In this document: piece by piece, positions 1-9,391 of the stretch
Numbering within the stretch: the stretch's first letter is position 1
Layout of the letters: each line of letters opens with the position of its first letter
From: Segatella copri
GTDB lineage: Bacteria > Bacteroidota > Bacteroidia > Bacteroidales > Bacteroidaceae
Direction: 5' to 3'
DNA: 64,000 bases
Assembly: GCF_026015625.1 (NCBI RefSeq)
Contig: NZ_JAPDVG010000001.1
Coordinates: forward strand, 1,612,001-1,676,000
Translations under genes and position numbers: made by a program
Notes under the pieces: model-generated
The model's input: only the letters and a program-made list of their open reading frames with translations
What the model was told of the DNA's origin: nothing
Databases searched by the model: none

Positions 1-12
1 GCATTTCCGTAT

Positions 13-221
13 TCACTTTGGCAAATCCATATTATTGATTTCGTCAAGTCTTTTCTGGTCAAGCACGCCCGAATCCCAAAGTTCATTCAGAGATTCATCC
101 ATTTTCTTTGAATAATAAGAATACAACAATTCCTTCAATTCTTCCAAACCTTGCTGAGAATCATCTACTTGAAACATTTGCAAGAGGTGTACTTGTTACT
201 ATTCAATACCGTTGCTGCCAT
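13..221 (-). pseudogene. small antitoxin-like protein gene, frameshifted
   Basis: Two overlapping frames join into one small protein. Reading from an ATG at 221 gives MAATVLNSN; the adjacent frame then gives QVHLLQMFQVDDSQQGLEE and runs to a TGA at 13-15, ending NNMDLPK. The span is 209 nt, one base short of 70 codons, so a single missing base near 200-204 explains the break. From memory this layout resembles short Prevotella proteins that precede toxin-like (PIN-type) genes; that is inference. A further ATG lies at position 4, eight bases past the stop after GGAA, so a partner gene probably continues off the left edge. A shorter intact ORF (ATG at 177, 54 aa) could still be translated. A TAAATTTG promoter box sits 34 nt upstream of the ATG at 221 and supports that start. 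Confidence 0.5.
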
Positions 222-254
222 AACCTTTACATTAAAACGTTCTACATTTTTCTG

Positions 255-285
255 CAAATTTACATTTTTCCTTTGAAAACACAAA
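255..285 (-). promoter_or_regulatory. promoter of the small antitoxin-like gene
   Basis: On the minus strand a TTTG (282-285) and TAAATTTG (255-262) are 19 nt apart, matching the Bacteroidota -33/-7 pattern. The predicted transcript start is about 25-30 nt before the ATG at 221. Confidence 0.5.
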
Positions 286-333
286 AGAAAAAGCCCAAAA
301 ACTTGCAGAAAAGAGAAATATTTCATATATTTA

Positions 334-456
334 CAGAAGAAAAGCTGCACTCGGCAATTTGAAAGCAGCTTTCATTGCGCTCGTTTGCATTTTCTTTGCA
401 GAAGAAAAGCTGCACTCGGCAATTTGAAAGCAGCTTTCATTGTGCTCGTTTGCATT
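334..456. repeat. two tandem copies of a 65-bp-period repeat
   Basis: The block starting CAGAAGAAAAGCTGCACTCG recurs at 334-391 and 399-456 with a single C/T difference over 58 nt. Each copy contains an inverted repeat, AAAGCTGC with GCAGCTTT, separated by a 16-nt loop, so each could fold as a hairpin. No ORF is supported here. Confidence 0.75.
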
Positions 457-489
457 ACAAACATTTTAAATTATATAATTATGTTAGGA

Positions 490-606
490 ACTGAACTTCC
501 GCATGTGGTTCAGGCACGGGCTGAAGGCCCAGAAGCTCCTAGCCCAGGGTAACACCCTGGGTATAAGCGTAATCCACCTTGCGCTCTGTAAGGGCAAAAG
601 CCTTTT
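490..606. repeat. REP-like palindromic element, single arm
   Basis: The sequence begins ACTGAACTTCCGCATGTGG and carries nested hairpins, GGGCTGAAGGCCC-type and CCCAGGGTAACACCCTGGG, and ends with GTAAGGGCAAAAGC. It matches one arm of the large inverted repeat at 30358-30607, so it is a second copy of the same dispersed family. Confidence 0.7.
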
Positions 607-844
607 TAAAAAGGATATTAAGAATGAAAACAAGGGAAGGCAAGAAAACAGCACCACGATGGCAGCGATGTAGATATCTATGTGGAAATGCCCCCTAAGT
701 TTTTCCTGATAGTCCGTCTGAAAGCATACCTTGAAGCCCTTCTATGTAAGGGCGGAAGTTTTGAGAAAAAGCCTAAAAATTTGCAGAAAAATATACCTAA
801 TCTTACTTTATATCATACATTTATCAAAATAATCGAATTAATAC
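607..844. other. non-coding stretch before mcrB
   Basis: No gene is convincing here. A 24-codon ORF (624-698) follows an AGGA-like site but has no recognisable family. A small palindrome, GCCCTTCTATGTAAGGGC, lies near 738-755 and is REP-like. The rest is AT-rich leader to mcrB. Confidence 0.4.
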
Positions 845-875
845 TTGGTCATTTCACCGAAAAGTTGTACTTTTG
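845..875 (+). promoter_or_regulatory. promoter of mcrBC
   Basis: TTG at 845-847 and TACTTTTG at 868-875 are 20 nt apart, the Bacteroidota -33/-7 layout. It places the transcript start about 18 nt before the mcrB ATG at 900, and so supports that start. Confidence 0.55.
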
Positions 876-899
876 CCTAAATTTCAATAAAGAAACAAC

Positions 900-2747
900 A
901 TGGAAGATTACGATAAACTTATGGTTGGCGACCAATCAACAGACGGGCGCATTATAATTGCTGATAAAGACAGACTTTGCTATCTGGTAAAATCAGGGAG
1001 CAAAGGCAGTTTTAGTATTCGTACCATATCCAAGCAATTGCTGGGAGAATTTATAGACTACTATAGAAAGAATCCCAACAAAAAGGCTGAGGATGCCAGA
1101 GTAGAACTCAAAGAACTGTCTGACATTGATAAATATGAATATGGCTACAACGCTACGTTGACAGCAATGGCTAAGATGGTTCTTGACCCAAAGAACGAAC
1201 TCGTCAGAAAAGGGAATCCAGCAGAATCTTCTCGTGCAGAAAACCATTTGCTTAAGACTACAGGCCTTCAGCAGATTTACTATGGTGCTCCTGGCACAGG
1301 TAAATCAAAGACCATCAAGGACTTGACTTTCGGAGAGAGCGTGATTCGTACTACATTTCATCCCGACTCAGATTACGCCTCTTTTGTAGGTACTTATAAA
1401 CCTATTACAGAAGAAGTTGATCTCCGAGATTGCTATGGCAAAAAGGTCATCGACGACGATACAAAGGAAGTCGTAAAGGAAGAAAGAATTGCCTACAAGT
1501 TCATTCCTCAGGCTTTTCTCGAAGCCTATGTTGAAGCGTGGAAGAAACTAGGCTCCAGCAAAAAGCAATTTCTCATTATCGAGGAAATAAACCGAGGCAA
1601 TTGTGCCCAAATCTTTGGTGATCTGTTCCAATTGCTCGACCGCAACGAATATGGTTTTTCTGATTATCCTATCGTTGCAGATAAGGATATGCAGAAGTAT
1701 CTCGAAAAGGAATTTGAAGGATGGGAGATTACGAATAAAGACGAAATCAACCAGCTCTATGGCGAAGCCAATATGGTAAACCTCATCATGAAGGGAGAGC
1801 GCCTTGTTCTGCCTTCAAACCTCTATATTTGGGCTACAATGAACACCAGCGACCAGAGTCTCTTCCCTATCGACTCTGCCTTTAAACGCCGCTGGGATTG
1901 GAAGTATGTACCTATTCGCGAAGGTCGTGACAAAGAAACCAATGCTCATCTCAACTGGTACATCAACACGGGAGATAAGCAGTACAAATGGTGGTCATTT
2001 ATCAAAAAGGTTAACGACCTGATTGGCTCACTTACCAATTCAGAAGACAAGAAACTCGGCTATTTCTTCTGCAAGGCAAAGGATGGCGAAATCGATGCCG
2101 ATTTATTCGTAAGCAAGGTTATCTTCTATCTCTGGAATGATGTGTTTAAAGACTATGGTTTCGATGATAAGGACTTTCAGGATGAAGAAGGCAAGATTCT
2201 GTCTTTCGATAGATTCTATGAGGATAAGAACGGCAAAACTAACGTTGATATAGCTATCGTTGAGCAGTTCTTGGAGAATTTGGGAGTAGAGGAATACATT
2301 TCAGAAGAAGAGGATTCTGATGATTCATACGAAAACGAATCAGATTTGGAACTTAACAATAATACCAATAGCAATCAGCGTTCATACGACAAGACGAAAT
2401 ATCGAGTTAATGGAAGCAGCGAACTCCTAAATAAGAAAGAAATGGCTCTTGCTGTAATAGAATATCTGGTTAATAATAAGAAAGAGACATATTCTGAAAT
2501 TTTAGCAGATATAACCAGATTTATCAATCCGAAGAAGACTGATAGAATAGTTATTAAAGTGGAGGACTATCCTCAATGGAAAGAGAAACATAAAAATGAC
2601 ACTGGTAAACGTTGGAACTTCGATCATCCTTTAACAACAATAGATAACGTCGAATTTTATTTTACAACACAATGGGGCATAGATAATATCGATCTTATTA
2701 TTGAATTAGCAAAATCAAAAGGATGTACTGTTGAATCCGTAGAATAA
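900..2747 (+). CDS. mcrB: McrB-like AAA+ GTPase of a McrBC-type restriction system
   Basis: A 615-residue AAA+ protein expected to act as the nucleotide-driven translocase of a modification-dependent (McrBC/LlaJI-like) restriction system. Visible motifs are Walker A GAPGTGKS (129-136), Walker B/IIEEINRGN (226-234), the McrB-type signature MNTSD (314-318), and an arginine-rich sensor segment FKRRW (328-332). Residues 1-120 form a separate N-terminal region, which in McrB relatives recognises the target DNA; here its fold is not identifiable by eye. A Glu/Asp/Asn-rich linker (about 470-500) leads to a roughly 100-residue C-terminal domain. The stop is 6 nt before the next gene, so the two are co-transcribed. 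The -7 box at 868-875 supports the ATG at 900. Identity of the AAA core is firm; the substrate is inference. Confidence 0.85.
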   Translation: MEDYDKLMVGDQSTDGRIIIADKDRLCYLVKSGSKGSFSIRTISKQLLGEFIDYYRKNPNKKAEDARVELKELSDIDKYEYGYNATLTAMAKMVLDPKNELVRKGNPAESSRAENHLLKTTGLQQIYYGAPGTGKSKTIKDLTFGESVIRTTFHPDSDYASFVGTYKPITEEVDLRDCYGKKVIDDDTKEVVKEERIAYKFIPQAFLEAYVEAWKKLGSSKKQFLIIEEINRGNCAQIFGDLFQLLDRNEYGFSDYPIVADKDMQKYLEKEFEGWEITNKDEINQLYGEANMVNLIMKGERLVLPSNLYIWATMNTSDQSLFPIDSAFKRRWDWKYVPIREGRDKETNAHLNWYINTGDKQYKWWSFIKKVNDLIGSLTNSEDKKLGYFFCKAKDGEIDADLFVSKVIFYLWNDVFKDYGFDDKDFQDEEGKILSFDRFYEDKNGKTNVDIAIVEQFLENLGVEEYISEEEDSDDSYENESDLELNNNTNSNQRSYDKTKYRVNGSSELLNKKEMALAVIEYLVNNKKETYSEILADITRFINPKKTDRIVIKVEDYPQWKEKHKNDTGKRWNFDHPLTTIDNVEFYFTTQWGIDNIDLIIELAKSKGCTVESVE

Positions 2748-2753
2748 CATAAC

Positions 2754-4493
2754 ATGAGAATCCTCATAGAAGAACATCAGTATCAGGCTGAACAGATTAG
2801 GGATGTCCTGCACGGCATTGACGCCATGCAGGACATTGATGGTAACGTCAGCATCAATTACGTTGGGTATTACTACAATACCCAGCTCAACGATTGCGTC
2901 TTTATTTTGCCGAAAGTACTGCTCGAAGATACACCTGAGGGCGAAAGAGTATTCGGCAAATACGCCCCGGAAACCATCGTCAACCTGAACCAGAACAACC
3001 CACTCTCTCAACAGGAGAAAGACTTCATCTATGAGTTCTCTGTCTGGATTTACCGCACCATCGAGGTTTACAACAATACCACCAGAAACGGCATTGTCTA
3101 TCACCAGAAAATAGCGTGCCTCGGTAAAAGTAACAGACAAATCAACAACACATTCCTCGATATTCTGCTGGCCCTCATCGACTTCAACAAGCATAACCAG
3201 GATTTCATCTTCTTCATCCTGAAGAACATCCATTCCGGTTACAACCGCATTCATTGGTCAAAGACCATAGCCACCACGAGTGCCATCATCAGCAAAAACA
3301 GCCCTGTTTATACCCATCCTGTCAATAGGAAAAAGCAGATTAATTTTGATGAAGAACTCTTGATTATCTTCTATTCCATCCTGAATTATATCAGCGAAAG
3401 ATACGGCTTCGCCAATCATATCAACTGCAATTTCCAGCTGATAACAGGCTATCGTTTCAAGACCTATCTGGATGGATTAGGGAAGACTAGGCTGCTCCAG
3501 ATTAAGTATAAATACTTCTCAGACAAGGCTTTACACCTCTGGCAACTATGCTACGATTTCTTTGATAATGCCAAGCGCATGAACATCCAGCAGGAACACA
3601 AAGAGTATCTTCTGGTTAAGAGTTTCAATATCGTTTTCGAGGCCATTATTGATGAACTTCTAGGCGAGAAGAACATTCCAGCCGGACTGAAAGAACAGGC
3701 TGACGGCAAGCGCATAGACCATCTGTACAGCTACCAGAACCTGATTACAACAAGAAATCAGGAGCCAGTTTATTACATCGGAGACAGCAAGTATTACAAG
3801 TTAGGTCATTCCATCGGCAAAGAATCTGTGTATAAGCAGTTTACGTATGCCAGAAACCTCATCCAGTGGAACCTGAACCTCTTTATGAACGACGATAAGG
3901 ACGATGAAGAACTGCAATACGACAAGCGTAACTTCGGCAACGTACCCAAGCTTCGCGATGACCTGACGGAAGGCTACAACATCATTCCGAACTTCTTCAT
4001 CAGCGCAAAGATGGCAGAGAATCTCTCTTTCTCAGACCAGATTTCGTCAACCGACAGGGAAAAGAAGTGCTTCAACACCCAGCATTTCAACGACCGCCTG
4101 TTCGACCGCGACACCCTTCTCGTCTTCCACTACGATGTCAACTTCCTCTATGTAGTATCTCTGTATGCCCGTCATAACGAGCACCAGAAATTCGCCTGGA
4201 AAAACCGGGTTCGCAAGATGTTCCGTGATGAAATCCAGAAGATGCTGGACGAAAGATACGACTTCTATCGCCTCACGCCGAAAGAAGATACGCAAGTAGA
4301 AGAATTCGTCAGCCAGAATTTCAGAAAGCTTATCGGCAAGATATTCTCACCAACGAAATTCAATGATTATCTGATACTTGCGCTCGAGAAAGAAGACTCC
4401 AACGAGGAGCAGAAAGAAGCTATCATAAACGATGTTAAGGAGAAATTCTATATAGAGGGATTTGCCTTATCAACTAACAGCAAGATTGACTAG
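2754..4493 (+). CDS. mcrC: McrC/LlaJI-like restriction endonuclease subunit
   Basis: A 579-residue protein placed 6 nt after mcrB, the expected position of the nuclease subunit. A PD-(D/E)XK-type core is visible: a helix with E297 (FEAIIDELLG), D322 in KRIDHLYSY, and D344-x-K346 in YIGDSKYYK. The first 290 residues form a McrC-like N-terminal region that in the family docks to the McrB ring. The protein is longer than Escherichia coli McrC and may belong with the LlaJI.R2 type, which I cannot separate by eye. It is convergent with the Nudix gene, with only 4 nt between the stops. The function of cutting modified or specific DNA is inferred from the pair. Confidence 0.75.
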   Translation: MRILIEEHQYQAEQIRDVLHGIDAMQDIDGNVSINYVGYYYNTQLNDCVFILPKVLLEDTPEGERVFGKYAPETIVNLNQNNPLSQQEKDFIYEFSVWIYRTIEVYNNTTRNGIVYHQKIACLGKSNRQINNTFLDILLALIDFNKHNQDFIFFILKNIHSGYNRIHWSKTIATTSAIISKNSPVYTHPVNRKKQINFDEELLIIFYSILNYISERYGFANHINCNFQLITGYRFKTYLDGLGKTRLLQIKYKYFSDKALHLWQLCYDFFDNAKRMNIQQEHKEYLLVKSFNIVFEAIIDELLGEKNIPAGLKEQADGKRIDHLYSYQNLITTRNQEPVYYIGDSKYYKLGHSIGKESVYKQFTYARNLIQWNLNLFMNDDKDDEELQYDKRNFGNVPKLRDDLTEGYNIIPNFFISAKMAENLSFSDQISSTDREKKCFNTQHFNDRLFDRDTLLVFHYDVNFLYVVSLYARHNEHQKFAWKNRVRKMFRDEIQKMLDERYDFYRLTPKEDTQVEEFVSQNFRKLIGKIFSPTKFNDYLILALEKEDSNEEQKEAIINDVKEKFYIEGFALSTNSKID

Positions 4494-4497
4494 CGTA

Positions 4498-4890
4498 TTA
4501 TAAGATACCTTCCACAACATCAATATCCGCTGCAGCCCAGTTGAGCCCTTTCAGCTCATCTTTGCTGCACCACTTGCTATCAGCGTGCTCACGCCTCTTG
4601 AACCCATTAGCATCGCCTTTTGACGTACACAGAAAGGCAGTCATGGTTATCGAGAAATCAGGATACTCGTGATTCACAGTTACCAACTCCTCTCCTACTT
4701 CTACAGGATATTCCATCTCCTCCATCAGCTCACGAGCCAACGCCTGTTGAGGAGTTTCACCAGGCTCAATCTTTCCACCAGGAAACTCCCATTTATAGCT
4801 TGTATACTCAAACTTTGTCTTGCCTTTCTGCATGCAGAGATACTTGCCATCATGGCAAACCACGGCTGCTACCACATTATAATGTTTCAT
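4498..4890 (-). CDS. Nudix (MutT-type) nucleoside triphosphate pyrophosphohydrolase
   Basis: A 130-residue single-domain Nudix hydrolase. The Nudix box is complete: GGKIEPGETPQQALARELME continues EEM, matching GX5EX7REUXEEXGU (about 40-62). The family hydrolyses (deoxy)nucleoside triphosphates to monophosphates, MutT being specific for 8-oxo-dGTP. It lies 27 nt downstream of the PLD-helicase gene on the same strand, so both are probably one transcript. Whether it sanitises nucleotides or works with the helicase in defence is not shown by the sequence. Confidence 0.85.
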   Translation of the reverse strand: MKHYNVVAAVVCHDGKYLCMQKGKTKFEYTSYKWEFPGGKIEPGETPQQALARELMEEMEYPVEVGEELVTVNHEYPDFSITMTAFLCTSKGDANGFKRREHADSKWCSKDELKGLNWAAADIDVVEGIL

Positions 4891-4917
4891 TGTTCTTATC
4901 TCCTATTAAAATATCAT

Positions 4918-7689
4918 TTACTCCATCCACTGGAAGTCTTCCTGCAATTCCTGCGACAACGGATTGTCCATGTGGATATCATACAATATAGAACCATTCG
5001 TCGTTACATCCTTTCTCGGATTCTCCAAATGACCAGTTCCGATATAAGTATATGGCAGAGTGATACCATTCTCAGCACTCACCTTCCTCACAAACACCAA
5101 TACCCTCTTGGCAGTTCGCTGCAAAGCCTCATCCTTGGCAGAGATACGAGCAATACTCTCCCACTGGAAAACATCTGGCGACAAGAACTTGTCATTATAC
5201 TTCAAATGTTCATCCAGCGAGGCATCCTTCTTTAAACCCGCAAAGATATACATATTGCCATTTTTATAATAAGTGCCATACTGATTGTGCTTCGGATTCT
5301 CCAGGATTTTCAAGAGCACCTGGTCCTGACGATAATCCTGCCACAACAAAAAATCTTTTTTTGTATCAGCATATCTTGCCTCATATTGCGTCAAACCATA
5401 GTTAAGCAAATCTTGCAGATATGCCTCATATTCCTGTTCTCTTTCGCCACATAATTGCACTTCACCCTCTTCTATCTTCACAGCAAATCCCTCTTCCAGG
5501 AATCGCAAAGCGTGCTCCAGTTGCTCATGCTTGAAACCAGGAATTTCCTCCCGGATATTGGCTTCAATACGAGATAAAGAAGACTCTCCCTCCAGTAAAT
5601 TTCTGATTACCAAATACTCATGTTCTCTTACCAAAGGCAAAAGACTAGACAGATAATTGATACAAGCAATCTGCTCTTCTGAGAATACCGGCAAGCCCTC
5701 TTCTTCTATACCCTTCAAGAAACCATAATAAGAATTGGTTTTCTTGGAGCCAATCTTTATCTTCATGAATTTCAAGAGATTAGGAGCATAATCACTATTC
5801 ATATAATCCATGTGCGATGGATAAGACGGAGTTTTCAGATATGCCTTGAAATTCTGATAATCCATCTTCAGATAGTTAATGCGGTTGAAATTCTCGCTCT
5901 CAATCTTGTCGATGATTTCCTCTTTGGAAAGGTCATCGATGTGTACCTCAACGCCATATTTATCCAAGCCCAAGCTCTTGAAATCATTCCTTACCATGAA
6001 CTTCAAGAGTTTCTTTTCCAAAATAGAATTGCGGGAAAGACTGCCTAGCGCCAAGGCTATATGAACGCTACGCTTATAGCTGTTGCCAATGAAATCGAGT
6101 ATCGTAACATAAGGCTTGTTTGTATACTTACGAAGACCTCGACCCAATTGCTGCAAGAAGATGGTACTCGATTCCGTTGGGCGCAGAAAGAGCACCATGT
6201 TGACACCAGGAATATCCACACCCTCGTTCAGGATATCTACAGCAAACAAGATTTCCAAATCCCGGTTTTCATCCTGTAAATCATTGTAAGCACGAATACG
6301 TTCACCGGTCTTGTTCTTACCGCTCAAGAAAGCTGTATGGTAATAATCACCCAGGTTATCAGCCATCATTCTGGCATGCTGGATGTTTCTACAGAAAGCC
6401 AGCGCCTTCAGCTTCTGGTTTCCCATTCGATGCTTCTCTATCTGCTGGTGGATAAACTCGCAGTTTTCAGGTGTAGAGATTTGCGAAATCAAACGGCGTT
6501 CGCCAGATGCTGTCAACCCATAATCAACCAGTTCGTCACGAATACCATAATAGTGGAAAGGCACAATCAGATCATTGATGATGGCATCACGAAGCCGTAA
6601 CTCGTATGGGATATTATTGCCGAAAATCTCTACTACATCCTGATTATCCATTCGGTTCTCGGTAGCAGTCAAGCCCAGCAGGAACTCCGGCTCAAAATAG
6701 TCGATGATTTTCCGATAACTGTCTGCTACAGCATGGTGACACTCATCGATGATGATATAATCGAATTCCTTCTTATCAAAGAGTTCGAGCGAACGGCACA
6801 TCGAAACATTGGTAGAGAACAGGAAATCCTCACCTGTTTCCTTTGCCTCCGCATTATACAGACCGCAGGTTTTAGAGCCACCAAAGACCTTTTGGAATGT
6901 CTCCAGGGATTTCTTCAAAATAGAGCCTTCATGTACGATGTAGAGCAATCTGTCGGGGTTAAAATTGAGCGCATCGAATGCTGCCAGATACGTCTTTCCT
7001 GAACCTGTGGCAGAAATCACCAAAGCTCTCTCCTGACCGATGGCACGATACCTGTTCAATTCCCTAAGTGCTTTGCGCTGCATATAATTAGGTTTGATTT
7101 CAGAATCCGCCATATCATAATCCATATCCCAATGCTCAATAGCAAAACTGAGTTTGGTAGAATATTCTTTAATTCTATCCTGCGATAATTCATACGTCTG
7201 ATTCCATAGGCTTTCAAACTCATTCATTGCATCAAGATAAGCCTCGGTATCATGCTCGCAATTTACCACCAAATCCCACTCTATGTTTTTCAGCAAAGCA
7301 TAGCGTGTGATATTAGAAGAACCAACAACCATTTCTATACCATTTTCCAGTTCGAAAATATAGCCTTTAGAATGGAAACCATTAGTAAAATAGTTCTTCT
7401 CATCGTGGAAACATTCATCGTCCAGATGACACTCAAAATTAGGATGTTGTGCCAAACTCAAGAAGTAGTTTAACGATTCTACATCGGTAAAATTCTGATA
7501 AGTAGAAGTGATAATTCTTCCTTTAGCACCACGCTCTATAGCAGCACTAATGTCTTTAGCCAAGAGTACCAGGCCGGCTTTTTTGATAAAGCTGACTGAA
7601 AAAGCAAATGACTTGCAGCGGCGCAAGTTCATCTGAATGGTAGACAGGAAGGTTGTCTCTGTATAATTGGTCAAGAATCTAGATTCCAT
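4918..7689 (-). CDS. PLD-nuclease/DEAD-box helicase fusion with DUF3427-like C-terminus
   Basis: A 923-residue multi-domain protein. Residues 1-145 resemble a phospholipase-D-type nuclease domain: H106-x-K108 in FHSKGYIFE followed by GSSNIT (123-128). An SF2 helicase follows, with Walker A ATGSGKT (227-233), the DECH box (315-318), the motif III-like LGLTATENR, and motif VI with QQLGRGLRKY. The last 400 residues match my memory of the DUF3427 region found in such helicases. The HxK domain could make this a helicase-nuclease. The neighbouring mcrBC and Nudix genes suggest a defence island. A TACTTTTG promoter box lies 27 nt upstream of the ATG. The domain calls are firm for helicase and good for PLD; the role in phage defence is inference. 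Confidence 0.8.
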   Translation of the reverse strand: MESRFLTNYTETTFLSTIQMNLRRCKSFAFSVSFIKKAGLVLLAKDISAAIERGAKGRIITSTYQNFTDVESLNYFLSLAQHPNFECHLDDECFHDEKNYFTNGFHSKGYIFELENGIEMVVGSSNITRYALLKNIEWDLVVNCEHDTEAYLDAMNEFESLWNQTYELSQDRIKEYSTKLSFAIEHWDMDYDMADSEIKPNYMQRKALRELNRYRAIGQERALVISATGSGKTYLAAFDALNFNPDRLLYIVHEGSILKKSLETFQKVFGGSKTCGLYNAEAKETGEDFLFSTNVSMCRSLELFDKKEFDYIIIDECHHAVADSYRKIIDYFEPEFLLGLTATENRMDNQDVVEIFGNNIPYELRLRDAIINDLIVPFHYYGIRDELVDYGLTASGERRLISQISTPENCEFIHQQIEKHRMGNQKLKALAFCRNIQHARMMADNLGDYYHTAFLSGKNKTGERIRAYNDLQDENRDLEILFAVDILNEGVDIPGVNMVLFLRPTESSTIFLQQLGRGLRKYTNKPYVTILDFIGNSYKRSVHIALALGSLSRNSILEKKLLKFMVRNDFKSLGLDKYGVEVHIDDLSKEEIIDKIESENFNRINYLKMDYQNFKAYLKTPSYPSHMDYMNSDYAPNLLKFMKIKIGSKKTNSYYGFLKGIEEEGLPVFSEEQIACINYLSSLLPLVREHEYLVIRNLLEGESSLSRIEANIREEIPGFKHEQLEHALRFLEEGFAVKIEEGEVQLCGEREQEYEAYLQDLLNYGLTQYEARYADTKKDFLLWQDYRQDQVLLKILENPKHNQYGTYYKNGNMYIFAGLKKDASLDEHLKYNDKFLSPDVFQWESIARISAKDEALQRTAKRVLVFVRKVSAENGITLPYTYIGTGHLENPRKDVTTNGSILYDIHMDNPLSQELQEDFQWME

Positions 7690-7715
7690 AAGTCTTGCAT
7701 TTCTTTAATTGCGTA

Positions 7716-7723
7716 CAAAAGTA
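7716..7723 (-). promoter_or_regulatory. -7 box for the PLD-helicase/Nudix operon
   Basis: TACTTTTG on the minus strand, 27 nt before the ATG at 7689. It is the same octamer as the mcrB -7 box. No convincing -33 element was found. Confidence 0.45.
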
Positions 7724-7808
7724 CAAAAAAGAATCCATTTACATCATCTTTTCTCCTATTTTTTTCGGCTTATTTATTACAATAGTTCGTTAATAATTCA
7801 ATAATGTG

Positions 7809-8554
7809 CTAAGCAGCTATACGCTGTAAGCACGAGAGATCTTTGAAAATCTTGCTAATTAAAGTTCGGTTCGGGGTGTACCCGCTTGCTTTAAAAATTC
7901 GTTTCACCAGATAAATGTTGGTCATCAGTGACTTGAATGAAGACATAGAATATTCCATTCCCATCTCCTTCATAGTTACCTTGGCAACATTTAGTGATGT
8001 GAACGAAGCATTGAAAGCAAAATCGAGTTTCCACTTATCGCGAGCCTGGCAGTCCATAAGACCAGTATAGCCTTTGGCGTCACGAAAGCAAAATTCGATC
8101 TGGAACCTGGTTCTATAATAAAGAAGTACCTCTTCACCCGAAAGTGAGGGGTCTGTAGAGAAGAATAGTTTCTTCTTGCCATTCGGCATCTGCCAGATGA
8201 CAAGTCTAACTTTACACCTGAGTGCCTTGGAATAGGCTATCAAAGTATAAGCTGTTCCTTCTATATCTTTCATCTCCATCTTCCCTGTTTACCAAAGAAG
8301 CGCTTGGCAAGTGAGACATTAAGTTTGAGCCAGTCAATGCTTTTCGACTTTTTTAAGCCGAATGCGTTGCGATAGGTTTGCTCAACATGCGAGCCATACC
8401 TCCCCATTTGGGTGAAATTTATCTTTCTTGGTATTACCATAAACAAAATTATCACCTCGATGAGTATTTTCTCGAAACTTTTTGTTAACTTTGCAGCCGA
8501 ATCTTCAACTGCATCTTTAAAGATATCCATATATTGGTCAAGTCCTGTATTCAT
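7809..8554 (-). pseudogene. IS4-family transposase remnant with internal deletion
   Basis: Two fragments on the minus strand belong to one DDE transposase. The N-terminal piece (8554-8270, starting MNTGLDQYMD) stops after RFFGKQGRW; the C-terminal piece (8279-7809) contains YRTRFQIEFCFRDAK, which fits the IS4 signature Y-x2-R-x3-E-x6-K. The part that should carry the first two catalytic aspartates is missing, so the element cannot move by itself. Terminal inverted repeats were not identified. It separates the defence island from the group II intron. Confidence 0.75.
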
Positions 8555-8720
8555 ATAATTTTGCGTTTGTCGTGATTTGCAAAGTTACTGAAAAACTGCG
8601 ACTTGACCAACTTTTTATAGTTAAGTTTTCATAAGCATTTCTTAATATAAATTATTGATTTACAGACGATTAAATGTTAATTTAACACAGTATTGTAGAA
8701 TAATAATGTATAAAAAAACA

Positions 8721-9388
8721 ATCGGGTAGGAGGTAAATGCTAGTCATAAAAGGCATTTGCCTCCTATTTTCACATTTACCGACCTCCCACACCACCGTAC
8801 GTGCGGTTCCGCATACGGCGGTTTCGTGCTTTCTCATCTTGCGATGTGTGGCAAGTTGATTTCAGTTATCCCTATGAGTAGCGTCACTTCTATCCTATTG
8901 TCGGATTCCGTCCTATCGTCTTGGATAGAGAGTTCCTTTCGGACATCTGACGAGGAGTCTCACAAGGTAACATTCATTTACTATTGCACTGCACGATTCA
9001 GTCCTTCCCTATAAGCACACGTGCCTTGGGTACTATGACCTCTGCTGACTTCTCACGGCAAGCTTTACTCCGTCATTGTACATCGAATTATTCATCTTCA
9101 CCCATGCGTCCGTGAGACCTCCTCGGATAAGGGCTTATTCTTTCCATCTTATACCCACTTCATTTACACCAACCATTCCGAATAGCTATGGGACTTTGAT
9201 TTGTCTTGCAATCTCATCCATGGTCAAATGCCTTGTATGAAGTTTCTGTGCGTTAGGTCAGATGTTTGCCGCCAGCTTCTTTCAGATTCCACCTCACGAT
9301 GGACACCCTTGCTATTGGCTATACGATTCCCGCTATTAGGGCTCGTTAGGGACTTGCACCCATTAGAATAAGCTCATGCCGAGCATAC
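8721..9388 (-). mobile_element. ORF-less group II intron
   Basis: On the minus strand a GTATG 5' end is followed by a domain I-like GGGTGCAAGTCCCTAACGAG (near 9360-9340). Near the 3' end, GCCGTATGCGGAACCGCACG continues into TACGG and fits a domain V hairpin (8792-8822). Domain VI follows: GGGAGG pairs with CCTACCC, leaving an unpaired A as branch point, and the intron ends ...CCCGAT at 8721. Total length is about 668 nt, and no reverse transcriptase/maturase ORF is present in any frame, so splicing or mobility would need a protein from elsewhere. The 5' end is 3 nt beyond the U-tract of the galactosidase terminator. The group II call is strong; exact ends are by inspection. Confidence 0.8.
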
Positions 9389-9391
9389 AAT

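Noticed and set aside
334..456. CRISPR-like repeat
   Set aside because: Only two copies with no unique spacer between them; the period is a plain tandem duplication.
682..957. ORF of 91 codons before mcrB
   Set aside because: It overlaps the mcrB promoter and start in another frame, and the first part comes from REP-like sequence; no family pattern.
2715..3254. Long ORF antisense to mcrC
   Set aside because: It mirrors the codon pattern of mcrC and has no recognisable domain or start context.
7809..8554. Intact IS4 element
   Set aside because: The central part with two catalytic aspartates is absent and no flanking inverted repeats were found, so it is only a remnant.
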